NCBI GenBank assembly: GCA_030847615.1
Contig: JAUMIR010000005.1
Span: forward strand, 239,668,645-239,732,644
Direction: 5' to 3'
From: Gambelia wislizenii
Lineage: Eukaryota > Chordata > Lepidosauria > Squamata > Crotaphytidae
DNA length: 64,000 bases
In this document: piece after piece, positions 1-10,544 of the stretch
Layout of the letters: every line of letters starts with the position of its first letter
Position numbering within the stretch: position 1 is the first letter of the stretch
Notes under the pieces: generated by a model
What the model saw: the letters and a program-made list of their open reading frames with translations, nothing else
Databases searched by the model: none
Told to the model about the DNA's origin: nothing
Position numbers and translations under genes: made by a program

Positions 1-107
1 AGAAAAGGCAATGGCAAACCTTTGCATAAATCTTGCCAGGAAAACCCTATGGTAGAGTTTTCTCACCATAAGCTGGAGTTGACTTGATGTCACAACAACA
101 GTAATAA
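1..107 (+). mobile_element. Sauria-type SINE, 3' part, cut by window start
   Basis: The sequence matches the 3' half of the SINE seen complete at 12206-12443: a purine-rich AAAGGCAATGGCAAACC block, TCTTGCCAGGAAAACCC, a degenerate CCATAAG..GTTGACTTGA block and an ACAACAACA tail. The tRNA-like head lies outside the window. The tail resembles the BovB LINE 3' end, which is what such SINEs are known to use for retrotransposition in trans. Confidence 0.75.
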
Positions 108-115
108 CATCTCAT

Positions 116-163
<48 letters not shown>
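116..163. repeat. (CT)n(GT)n compound microsatellite
   Basis: About nine CT units run directly into about eleven GT units with a short ATGTGTG trailer. It lies just after the SINE tail. Confidence 0.95.
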
Positions 164-164
<1 letters not shown>

Positions 165-554
165 TGAGAGAAACTTTTACCTAAAAGTCTGGGGCTGCTT
201 ACCCTTTGTGGCAGAAAGGTTTCTTTGTTTCACTGCTTTTCATTGCCCCTTCCCCCAAATCCACAAGTGAATGCAGAAGAATTGTGAGGGAAAGACCAGT
301 TAATTCATTTTGCACATGTGAATTAGAAAGTAGGCAAATTTGTTTTCTGAATGAGATAATTACAAGCTTTGGTGACATCCCAAACCCCATTGCTGTAGTA
401 CACAAGCAGGAGGAGTCAGAAATACAGTACACATTACAACCCTACCCATTCCATTCCCTTCTTTCCTGTGTCGATGGGGAAAGTTTGTAAAGGAGCTGCA
501 ACCACATTCTGCTGAATATCGTTACAGAGTTTCATGTGTTTGGAAACTCTGATC

Positions 555-1204
555 AGGCTCACCTGCAATCCGGTGCTGGCAATCTTGTACAGCTACTTTT
601 GGGGAGGAACCACATTTGTTTGCCCTTAACCTGACTTTGCTCTGAACAAAGCAAATTCAGGGAAAACTCTGGGGTTTCCCAAAAACTCCATAGTGACCTT
701 GGGTTCTTTTGATATCTGGACAGTTGGATCAGGTTAAATTTGGCCTGATCCAGTTGTTCACATGCAAGCACAGTGCCATCTCCATCTCCCTCCTTAAGGA
801 AGGGGATGGATCTCTGTCGGAGCCACCACCACCTTGCCAGCCAAGTAGCTTTCTGCAAGAGCCTGGCTGGCAACATCGCTTCTGCTGAGGTTAGAACAGA
901 GTGCCCATGTGATCATTGAGGAAGGGGCAGAGTGACTCTGTTCTAACCTTAGCAAAAGTGCCAGTGCCAGCCGGACTCTTGTGGGGAGCTGCTTGGCCAG
1001 CAAGAAAGTGACAGCTCTGAAAACAGGGAAGAGGCAAGCAGGGCCAATGAGTTGTTGGCTCTGGTGGCTCATGTGGACAACAATGGCTGTTACACTGGAT
1101 TTGGTCCGGTGCATGTTGCTGCCATCATAGTTGATTCAGGGCCAGTCCGGAGCATAATGCTGTAGACCAGCCGCAGATTTAAGTGGTCAGTGTAGATGAG
1201 CCCT
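555..1204 (-). mobile_element. Non-autonomous foldback DNA element, family A copy 1
   Basis: Read on the minus strand it begins with GGGCTCATCTACACTG and aligns along most of its length with the element at 10545-11440, including the blocks around CTGGACTGGCCC, GATCCAACTGTC and GTCAGGTTAAGGGC. Inside is a foldback: about 85 bp either side of a central loop pair, the innermost 15 bases (AGGTTAGAACAGAGT at 888-902 and its complement at 935-949) perfectly. Open frames here are chance frames over the palindrome. No coding capacity. The left boundary is uncertain. Confidence 0.65.
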
Positions 1205-1880
1205 AAGATGTAACTATATCATGTTATGGCCCAAATCCCATGGCTGCATTATGTGGAGGTTAAGAATGATGTCATAGGCAATGGTGGCAAAAAGAAGAAA
1301 ACCATGGGTACTGCAGCTGTGAAAAACTCAGGCAATAGAGAGGAAAAGGCCTATACAGAGCTGGCAAATTTTGTCTGCTTTCTTTTGCCTCTACTGTGTG
1401 ACCCTTTAGAAAATGCAACCTCTGGTGCACTGACAGGATTCCAGCCTATGATTGCTGCCTAATGAGGGATAATGCCACTTCTTTTACAAAGTGACTGTGA
1501 CTTTTTTCCTTTCATCCTTACAGGGTTGTAGTCTGGAGGAGGATTATCCTAGGGTTCAAGTATGGCTTGTGCTATGCTTCATGCTTCTGCCTGAAGATCT
1601 GTTGTGTGTGTGAGGATGAGAACAAGGTCAATGGGAAGACAGTAGGTTTACACCACAGGCCTGCAACTTATAGCACTCAGATTTTTTAAAAGAAATCTAG
1701 AATCTAACAGTTTTATTTGCTTTGGGGTAGGGAGTAATATTACTTTTACAAAATTGCAACTCTTAACTATGACCAACTACTTTGGGGACCTATAATTGTA
1801 ATTAATTACTCCAAGCTCTGCTATAGAGTTACAAATTATGTTAGGTCAATTTTTGAAGAGGGCTAGAAATGCAGCATTGT
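1205..1880. other. Stretch without recognisable gene or repeat
   Basis: Ordinary AT-rich non-coding sequence. The open frames are short and show no recognisable domain or splice-site context. Confidence 0.5.
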
Positions 1881-1881
1881 G

Positions 1882-2098
1882 CTATGTGCCTACAAGTTGA
1901 CTCTGACTTGTAGCAACCCTTTTAGAGGGCTTTCTTGATAAGGTTTATTCAGATGAAGTTTGCCACAGCTTTCCTCTAATGCTGAGAGAGTGTGACTTGC
2001 CCAAAGTCACCCAATGAGTTTTTATGGTTAAGTGTGATTCAAACCCTGTTGTCCCTGAGTCCTACTCCATCACTCAGACCATACACCTGGCTGACTCC
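1882..2098 (-). mobile_element. Sauria-type SINE, nearly full length
   Basis: On the minus strand the tRNA-related head is followed by the conserved GGGTGACTTTGGGCAAGTC-like block (here complementary to GACTTGCCCAAAGTCACCC), CTCTCAGC and a diverged BovB-like tail. It is strongly diverged, so old. Confidence 0.75.
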
Positions 2099-2099
2099 T

Positions 2100-2930
2100 A
2101 GAAGTGCAATATGCAGACTGTATGTATTTGCTTTGGTAGGTTTTTAAGTTTTTTTAGTTTGTTTTCTTTTCTAATTCCACAGTGTGAGTTGGACTTCTGA
2201 TGTCAGGTTGCAGGCCCTTCAATCCAGAGGTGAGAACATGTAGCTGCCAAGAAGAAAAGCAACCAATGCCATGAAACAGTGCCAGAGGAACACACGGTCT
2301 CTCCCACACAAATATTCCAGCTGGGCGTACCCATTCCCACACTCCATATGAAGCAGTGACACAAGGCAGCATAAGAAAAGACATTTGTTGCCTCAAACAA
2401 GCAAGGATGACAAAAAGAAAAAGAACAAGAACACCCTCTGAGAATTACAATGCTTTAATCTGCATTTCACTGATGGGCAAATGAAGGGCCTTTCCGGATG
2501 GCTGCCTTTAATGCAACCAGATTAGAAGCCATTACTCAGTTATGGCAAAGAGGACACAAATGTCTTTCCTCCAAGAAGCACAGTCATCGCTGGCAGCAGA
2601 GGTGGACTGAGGGCAGGGAGAGAAGAAGATGACGGTCCAGCTATCTTTCCTCAAGGTGGTCCTTTTTGAGGAAGAAATGTCATTTCCCCCAGTCTTCAGG
2701 CCACAAGGGGCAGGCATGTAGTGTGCAGCTACATATAATTTTATTTTTAAAAAGCTCTTAAGTGAGCACATAGATTTACTGTGTATACAGTTAGGTGGTC
2801 TGAAACTTTCCTGTCAGTTTTTATTAGGCAAAAAATTGTCCCCTCCTAACAAGGGCTTAAAAACAGAGAAAGAAAAAAATATGACCACCAATGGAGATTT
2901 TTCTTTCTTTTTAAAAACCTGTGTGTGAGT
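2100..2930. other. Stretch without recognisable gene or repeat
   Basis: No domain, splice-bounded exon or repeat family recognised. Short open frames on both strands look like chance. Confidence 0.45.
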
Positions 2931-2934
2931 GTGG

Positions 2935-2963
2935 AGGGGGGGGGGAGAAAGAGAGAGAGAGAG
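2935..2963. repeat. Poly-G and (GA)n low-complexity tract
   Basis: A run of Gs followed by GAAAGAGAGAGAGAGAGA. Confidence 0.9.
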
Positions 2964-2964
2964 A

Positions 2965-4060
2965 ACTAATGTTGAACATATCAGCTAGAATCCTGTTAGT
3001 GACATAGAAAGGTGTAGTACTGAATTATTCCTACGTATGCCCTTTTGTAATTATTACAAAAGGAGATATTCTCTACCTCCTTTGTGCAATGACTCCCTGA
3101 TTGCAGGGGGAGAAAGCATGTTCCTCCTGTATCCCTCCCCACAACATGGTCATTTAGTGGCCAAGGGAGAGCAGGAGTCAGCAAATGAATTTCCAACTAT
3201 GTTGCTACAGGCAGATGCACAATGATGAGGGCATCTTCCATCACCACTTAACTGCTATCGTGTCTGACTATAGGAACACACCTAGACAACCACTGGCTTT
3301 CCTCCCACCCACCCTGGGCTACTAAATTGCTGTATGATTGGGGCAAAACAGGAGAAAGTTGAGTTCTTCCTGTGGGCAGAAGGGAATGAAGTAGAGTTCT
3401 ATGAAGCAGGGGGAACTTTGGTACCAATGGACAATTCAGGATCTCAGCCATCCTGTTGTTATGACTCTGAGTGATGCCAGTTTAAGCTCAGAAGCATCAA
3501 GAGAAGCAAAAAGCATCTTCCATGTTTGATTGTGGGCAGACAGGTGAATAGGCTCCTGGGAGCCTTTTGGAAAAGCATTCAAAGTCAATTTCATTTGCTG
3601 TTTGAATCAGTCTTTATTTTAAAAGAAATTTTACATCATTTGATTGCTGTGACCTTGTAGCTTTCTGCTTCAGATTTTGTGCTTTAATTTAACATTATGT
3701 TGTTCTGGGATGACATTTTAATTTTCTGTCATAAATTATAGACACACTGGAAACTGCCAAGACTGGCTCTATTGTTAGAAAGAGTGAGGCAATTGTTTCA
3801 GGAAGTAGATGTTAGGAAGCAGTTAGATTTTGGGAAATAGAGCTATGAATACCACACATCTAGTCTAAGTTAGTCTGCTGTCTCAGGTATGGTGGAGAAC
3901 CCTGCCCTGTCACAAAGGTTCAAACAACAAGAAACAAGGGAGGGTCTCTAGTCAAACAAAATACCAGCTCTTCATTTCAGCTCTTCAGTGGCACACCTCC
4001 ACCTTTCATTATGGAACTCCATATCTGGTTCTGAACTATTTATCAATATTGAAGCTATCC
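2965..4060. other. Stretch without recognisable gene
   Basis: Unique-looking non-coding sequence. No coding exon or repeat family recognised. Confidence 0.4.
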
Positions 4061-4064
4061 ATAT

Positions 4065-4065
<1 letters not shown>

Positions 4066-4096
<31 letters not shown>
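4066..4096. repeat. (CA)n microsatellite
   Basis: About fifteen uninterrupted CA units. Confidence 0.95.
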
Positions 4097-4098
<2 letters not shown>

Positions 4099-4374
4099 GT
4101 ACTGTATTGTATTGTACTGATAATTACCCATATTGTATTACCTATATGCTTCTGGTATTCTGTGCCCTTTTTGATTCTCACAGTATTATTAATTGTCATA
4201 TCAACACTTTTTTGATTATCTGTTTTGAGTCGCACCCCCCCCCCCATCAGAAAGATTGACATTAGATTCAACTGCCAGTATCATCAGTTTCTATATACAG
4301 GAAAGAAAAAAAAAAACCCTGAGGAGAAGCAAAATGTCTTAAAGCGTTTGAGAACTTTAGAACGCCTTTGAGTT

Positions 4375-4675
4375 AAGGTTTTAAAATACATCAAGAACAT
4401 AGCAATATAAGATTAGCCCTGCTAGATCATATGAGAATTTGTCTAATCTCTAATCCTGTTCTTACAGTGGCCAATGAACTCCAATGGAAAGCCCAAACAC
4501 AGAACATTAGTGCAATAGCACCCTCCGCTCTTGCTCATACTGCCTCTGAGACTGGAGAGATGATATCACTATCAAAACTAGTAGCCACTGATAGCCCCAT
4601 TCATGATGAATTTGCCAAACTCCTTTTCACAGCTGTCCAAGTTGCCAAACATTACTGTTTCTTGTGATAGCAAAT
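4375..4675 (+). mobile_element. Old CR1/L3-like LINE 3' end
   Basis: The order of blocks (AGCCCTGCTAGATCA, AATCCTGTTCTTACAGTGGCCAA, GGAAAGCCC, GCAATAGCACC, ATAGCCAC, then AAGTTG) matches the widely dispersed ancient CR1/L3-type 3' region of amniotes as remembered. It is very diverged. A related but weaker match is at 13440-13640. Confidence 0.5.
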
Positions 4676-4679
4676 GTGT

Positions 4680-5290
4680 CAGTCCTGCACATGCTGAGGA
4701 AGTGGCTCTACTTGGTGATGATAGCCATGTGATATGGCATTAAATGAAAAGTTAACCGTTAAGTGTAAAGTTCACAGAGGGGAAACTAAGGCAGACAGGT
4801 TTGTTGGAATGTGGCAGCCATTCATTGCTTTTGTAAATAATATATCCAATATCCCAAGAGCAAACTGGGTTTCAACATTAATATTGGAAAGGGTTGTTTA
4901 CGGGATCCCTGATACTTTATTTTTTGGAAAGTGAAGATTCAGGATTATTCACTGGAAAAGAAAAGAAAAATATAATTTTACTTTGTGGGGGGAAAATACT
5001 TTATCTTTGAGAGGGTTTCTTTTGAATATAATCTGTTTTTGTCATACAGCAGCATATTTGTGTTCATTTTTTGTTTTGTGTTTATTTTTTGTGTTGATAT
5101 TTTGAGTCAAATTAGCATTAACTAATAAAAACAATTTAAAATTAACTATGCACTGTGTTTGATGCAGGTTATTCAAAGGAAACTAGGGATGTAATTCTTT
5201 GCTATTTTTATTTTGAAGGAAGCAACAAGTAATTTTAGCAATTTCCTTCTTGTTATGAGAACATCTTTGAAAATAGCACAGTTTTTATAG
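4680..5290. other. AT-rich non-coding stretch
   Basis: No gene seen. Several T- and A-rich runs and short direct words (TTTTTGTTTTGTG / TTTATTTTTTGTG), probably low complexity. Confidence 0.4.
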
Positions 5291-5299
5291 TTTTACCGT

Positions 5300-5790
5300 G
5301 GTTTTTTTCCCGGGCTGTGAGGGCGTGTTCTGGAAGAGTTTATTTCTGACGTTTTGCCTGCATCTATGGCTGGCATCTTCAGAGAATGGTTGGGTAGGAG
5401 TGTGTGTGTGTGTGTGGGGGGGGTTATATACTGTGAGCCATGTTGGAGAGGATATGTACATTTGTGTATTTGAATGGCTACTTTCTGAGTGGAGATATGC
5501 AAGAAGGATTAGTGTCTGTTTGGCTAATGGTCCATTGTCTGCTGGAAATCCCCCTGTCCCTGGGTGGAGTTCATTTGCATGTGTTGAGTTTTGATTTTAG
5601 TATTTTTAAGGACTGGTAGTCAGATTTTGTTTACTTTTAGGGTTTCTTCTTTCCTGTTGAAGTTGTCCAGGTTGTTTGTGATTTCAATCGCTTCTTTGTG
5701 GATTATGACATGATAGTTGCTGGCCTGGTCCAGAATATTGGTGTTTTTAAATAACATTTTGTGTCCTAGTTGGTTTATAACATGTTCTGC
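5300..5790 (-). mobile_element. Penelope-like retroelement, C-terminal fragment, copy 1
   Basis: The minus strand aligns with the plus-strand copy at 23640-24215: a block beginning near the complement of AACATTTTGTGTCC, a diverged coding stretch, a short non-coding region with a GT/AC-rich run, then a terminal region ending at the complement of GGGCTGTGAGGGCGTG. The more intact copy encodes residues resembling the C-terminal GIY-YIG endonuclease region of Penelope-like elements. Here the frame is decayed. The terminal region carries a hammerhead-like motif (separate entry). Family assignment rests on remembered resemblance. Confidence 0.55.
5347..5392 (-). ncRNA. Decayed hammerhead-ribozyme-like motif in Penelope-like element
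   Basis: On the minus strand: CTGAAGA, then TGCCAGC and TGCAGGC able to form a helix-II-like stem around a short loop, then AAAAC directly before GTC. This is the order of a minimal hammerhead core (CUGANGA, stem II, GAAA, cleavage after GUC). The expected GAAA box reads AAAA, as if a CpG (GCGAAAC) had decayed. Penelope-like elements are known to carry such ribozymes. Activity is not expected from this copy. Confidence 0.45.
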
Positions 5791-5901
5791 TACTGCTGAT
5801 TACTATTCACAATTCAAAAGTTATTCTTCACAAAATAATCACATGTGGGTTTTTTTTAGCAGAAAATGGCATTTTCTGTACAAAAATCAGCTGCATATTT
5901 G

Positions 5902-5998
5902 AAGGCAAAGGCAAACCCTCTCTGAACAAACCTTGCCAAATCCCATGATAGGGTTGCCACAAATCAGAAACAACTTGAAGGCACACAACAACAAATTT
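5902..5998 (+). mobile_element. Sauria-type SINE, 3' half
   Basis: GAAGGCAAAGGCAAACCC, TCTGAACAAACCTTGCC, ATGATAGGGTTGCCAC, TCAGAAACAACTTGAAGGC and an ACACAACAACAA tail match the SINE 3' half in order. The head is missing. Confidence 0.85.
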
Positions 5999-5999
5999 C

Positions 6000-7560
6000 A
6001 CACATAATGAAATGTAGTTTCACACAGAAAAATGTTTTCTGCACAGAAATATTTCTGCACAGAAAAAAAAAAAAGTTTTCTCCACAAGATAACCATGTGG
6101 AATTTTGCACTGAAACTGGTTTCAACCTGCAAAGTTTCGCATCACTCCAGAATTCTTCTCACCAGGGTTTCTTGACACTCAAGAAACACTTTTTGGATTA
6201 TTTTCGAAATATTTTCAAATATTTTTCCTATCCCTAAAGAAGATTTATCCCCACCACCACCATCACCACCATTGATTCACTACCATCTGAGAAGGAATAG
6301 CCTTCCTGGCAAGTAGTGATTGCCCTTCATTTTCCTCACATTCTTTCAAAAGAGAGAAAGATACTAACACGTGCAATGCCTCTTGAAAATTCGGGACATG
6401 AGAGCTGAACTATAACTTCCATCATCTACAGCCTTTGGAAATAATTTCCACCAGGAAAGATGGATGCTGTAGTTCAACCTCCATGGCCTAAGTCCAAAGT
6501 TTCAAGACATATTCAAAGACCTCTTGAAACAATTCTGAGGGGGGGCAGGGTGGGGGGGGGAGGGTCTGGCATGCCTTAGCTACCCAAAAGGAAATCATAA
6601 ACTGCTAATGTCATCATCACTTAGCTGCCCACTCAGTGTGAGCCTTCATACCCTGTGGGACAGAAATCAAACTCTGATTCTTGCAACAACCTTAACTGGG
6701 TTAAATGTGGTTTTCCTTACAGAAAGATGGTTGAATGTCTTTGTCATTAGGGATAGAAATTGTGATTAGCTCCATCCTTGCGTAGCTCATAAGAAAAAAA
6801 AATGCCATATGATAGCTAGATTTTTCCTGCTTTTCTTTTCCTCTTTTCCTTTGATCACATTTGCACATTTCATAGGAATTTTTTTATTGCTTATTTAGTA
6901 AAATGTGAATTTTTGGAAAATGTGATAACTGTTGCTGTATGAACTAAGTAGCACTGGATGTGGTTTTGCTCACTCTGAGTCAAGGATACCCTATCAGAAA
7001 AATCCTTAATTTCTTTTTTTTTTTTAAGCAGCTTCTTCTTACTTTCAGCGATCAAGAACTTTGCACAAATTACGTTTGTAATTCACACATACCATGAAAA
7101 ACACAACAAAACACTCCAGACCTTGACATCTTAGTTTTGTGCCAGAGCCAAGATCTTTCAGAGTGGTTGGCAAATGCTCACAGTGCAGTCTCATCATGCT
7201 GAAACAGCCAGATTCAAGAAAAATCTTGATAGCGGCAAGATTCTTTTTATAGTATATTTGTCCCCACACTGCTCTTCTTGCCAATATCCCCCCACTGAAG
7301 CCAACCAAGGGTGGTTGCCTTTATCTGTTCACTTCTAATTGAGAAAAGAGTGGATATCACCAGCCACGTGACCACTTGTTCCTCCTGTGACACCATATCT
7401 GTCATGTCATGGATATTTCGCTTGCTTATACAAGACTACATCCTACCCCCTGCAGCTCTGCAACGTACACCTCTTCTGAGCAATAAAAAGCAACCTGGTC
7501 CATTTCACTTTCACCTCCAAAGGGGGAAAATGGGCTGCCTGACGGCCTCTTTCAAGCAAA
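6000..7560. other. Stretch without recognisable gene
   Basis: Holds a degenerate palindrome near 6398-6485 (AACTATAACTTCCATC against GATGCTGTAGTTCAAC), probably a short foldback repeat, a G-rich run near 6538-6562 and T runs near 7011-7024. No gene recognised. Confidence 0.4.
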
Positions 7561-7601
7561 CATATGAAGCTGCCTTATACAGAGTATGAACACTGATCTA
7601 A

Positions 7602-7948
7602 GGAGCAGACCAGATGGTGAAATAAATCCTCATGGAACCCTCATGGCATCTCATGTGTCCAAATGGGATCCTACAGCATTCCATCCTTCTCAGAGGGAGA
7701 GGGAGCAAAAAGTTGAGGAAAGTATGTGGCAAAAGCCTCTGGGACTTTCCCCAAGTTTTTTAACAACTGTGGAGGAAATGCATACTCCTGCATGTTAGGA
7801 CAACCAAATCAAATTGGAGTGCATTGCTGAACAGGATAGCTGATTGGTCGGACTTACACAGGGGGTGGAGCTCACCAAGATGGCAGATCATGGGTCTACC
7901 ATGTTGGATTGTTGCCGTAGCAATCGTGTGCTCAGATGATGAAACAGC

Positions 7949-8007
<59 letters not shown>

Positions 8008-8297
8008 TCGTTTTGTTATTTAAGCAGAAGATTGCTCTTCTGCACCTTGGAATTAGTTTTTTTTTTTTTTTTTTACAAATACTGTTTAGCAGGGGCAATG
8101 TGGGGAATACAAAACCATGAGTAATTCACTCGCAGCCACCATCTTGATTCACTGGCATGCCTCCGTGTGAAAAGGAAACACGGAGAGCTTTGCACACCAG
8201 CAATCTTACAAAAAAGTTGTTGAGACAGATGACAGCTGCTGTGAATTGGCATTTCTGCACAGCAAGTGACATTTTATTCACTTGTCTAGACTGGCCC
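7602..8297 (-). mobile_element. ~700 bp TIR MITE, family C, with microsatellite inside
   Basis: Best reference copy of a family also at 20385-21725, 27610-28226, 59795-60441 and 63629 onward. The minus-strand end is GGGCCAGTCTAGACAAG. The other end, GGAGCAGACCAGATGGTG, is an imperfect inverted copy. Marker blocks: GCATGTTAGGACAACCAAAT, CCAAGATGGCAGATCATGG, CAATCGTGTGCTCAGATGAT and GCCACCATCTTGATTCA. There is no transposase coding sequence, and an open frame through the CTTT run is spurious. I infer a non-autonomous cut-and-paste element. The superfamily is not settled. Confidence 0.75.
7949..8009. repeat. (CTTT)n microsatellite inside family C MITE
   Basis: About fifteen CTTT units lie between the marker blocks GATGATGAAACAGCC and GTTATTTAAGCAGAAGA of the host MITE. 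A short poly-T (8058-8075) follows. Confidence 0.95.
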
Positions 8298-8299
8298 TA

Positions 8300-9590
8300 A
8301 CTAGCTCAGTACTGCTGACTTCCCTATCTCAACAGTCGGTAGCTCTCTGGGTTCTGAATCAGAGGTCTTTCCAGAGCTTGGAAATTAATATATTTGGAAT
8401 ATTACTTGCTGTGCAGAAAAAGTGATTTCCTGTGCCAAAAAGACTGTTTTTGACAGTTTGGAGTGGGGATTCTGGGAACTGGTGGGGTGTTTTGTGTGGG
8501 TTTTGTATGTTTGGGGTTTTTTTATCTGCTGTTTTCAGGCAGACAGTGCCTGAAAATTGAGCATTTTAAAAATATAACAGAGGGCTTTAGGGGACTGGCA
8601 GGGGGCTCCAGGATCTGCAAAAATGGGACCTAGTGGCTGCATGTAGTGCATCACCTGCATTTTCCCCACCCTTGATCTAGAAGATTGTGGCTAATGAAGA
8701 AGCTGAGTTCTAGTTAATTCAATAGTTGCATCTAACCCTGAATAGGAATCATCATTCCCACTGTCCAAAAAGGTTAGCATATTGCCCTGTTTAGTTTCAC
8801 TCAGTTGGTTCAAAGCCGTGTCCCTGCCTCCTGGTGCCTTTTGTCTGGTTTGAGGTTATCACACCAATGCAATAATAAGACTCTGTTCCTCAAGGAGCTT
8901 TTCTCCTCCCATGTCAAGACTTCTTCAGCAGGGTCTTCTAAGTTCACTACCAGCGGATGAATCTGAGCAAATGACTTGCAAGACCTCAAATGTTCATCTT
9001 AATGAGAACCAGAGAGCCCATCCACGTGTTCTTCCTCACTAATGACAGCTAAACAGGCCCATTATTATCAGTGTCAGAGGCAAAGTGGCGTTACCTACCT
9101 CCATCTCCTCCTCTCCCCTTTGCCCATTCTTATGTTGGTGGGGAGAGGGCATGATTTCTAAGTGTTTGTGAAGAGAGGAAAAATGATCACAAGTAAGGTG
9201 CCCAGTTTATTTTCTTGCTGCTGAGGCTCAAGTGCCAGCCCTCAGCTGACACTGTCAGGTTAAATATAGAACACAGATTGACTGCAGCCTCCCCTTTAAT
9301 ATCACTGTGACAGCTTTTGCCAGCTCTGAATGCAACATTACAGCCATAAACGTGAATGTACTGGTAGCAGAGGATGCCTGTGGGACAGGATTGGGGAACG
9401 GCAATGCACCAGATCAAGGAGCAGACCCCAAAATCCCCCCCCCCTTTAACTGAAGTCCTGTCAGGGGAATAAAGGATCTCCATGACTCATCATGCTCACC
9501 TCAAACATGAAGTGAGCAGTACATACACACACATATATCAAACTGTTATTCTGCAGTTCATGTTTTAATCTAAAGAATCAATCCCGCCTG
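8300..9590. other. Non-repetitive stretch, no gene recognised
   Basis: Looks unique. The interval 9187-9483 has an open minus-strand frame of 98 codons without recognisable domain. Its base composition and word content look non-repetitive, so a conserved non-coding element cannot be excluded. Confidence 0.35.
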
Positions 9591-10260
9591 CCTCCACTCC
9601 TCTCCTACCTGCTTACTTGTTTTGGTGATCCAGCAGTAACCGGCGGGCCAAAGACATATTTCTTTCTCTACCCATCTCTGGCTTCCAATTCAACCACAAG
9701 TTCTTCCTCTGTTCATTTATAACAGCCAGGGAAGCAAGCCATTTAAGTGCAAAGAAAGGAAGCTTGGAGGCTCACTGCCAGAGGGACTAAACACTGATGT
9801 GTGCTTCCAATATCACCAGATGGGCAAGTTGGCCTGATTGTCATGTATTGTTTTCTTCAGACTCAGTGACCAGCAGTTTCAGAGTTAAATACAGAAAACT
9901 GTATTGTCACAGTAATCCAAAGAGCTAACCCTATAAGTCCATTGCTCAGACTGAAACCTAACTAACAAGTAGTATACTAAAAGCATTCTACAATCTACAA
10001 AAATCTGGCAAACTATACAATCATTAGCTATCCATCCCCACAGCCAATTCCCACTGGACCTGGGCTCAGCCCACTTTTCTCATAGCTGAAGCCAGGTGCC
10101 AGCTTTATCACCAGTTCCAGACACAGAGCACATACTCCCTTTTCACAGACTACATACTTGTTAGCAAGTACAGAGGAATGCAAACACAATTAGCCACAAA
10201 GTATACAACAGAACTGAACTTGGCAGGAAAAGGTCACATCCAGGACTGATCCTGACACTG

Positions 10261-10540
10261 ATTCTACATTTAAACTGGACTCAGATCTTGTATTCAGGTG
10301 AACAGGGGGATACCTTAGTTTTATGAGCCCAATTCTGAGCTTGACTGGAAGTTTGCTTTATTATTAGCCTAGGCATGACTTCAACTCTGTTCTAAGAACC
10401 TTCAGAATCCTGTAGCCAGAGACAGTATAAAGAAAAGCATCATTCTGTAACTGAACATCAAGCATATTTGTGAATTTCTCTTCATCTTGCCTTTATTACT
10501 TCTGCTTTTATTAATACCACTCTAAACACACCAAATCTTG
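10261..10540. other. Stretch without recognisable gene
   Basis: Unique-looking non-coding sequence between unclassified DNA and the family A element. No feature supported. Confidence 0.35.
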
Positions 10541-10544
10541 GCTG

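Noticed and set aside
7760..8124. Overlapping frames through the CTTT tract
   Set aside because: They are translations of a microsatellite inside a non-coding MITE.
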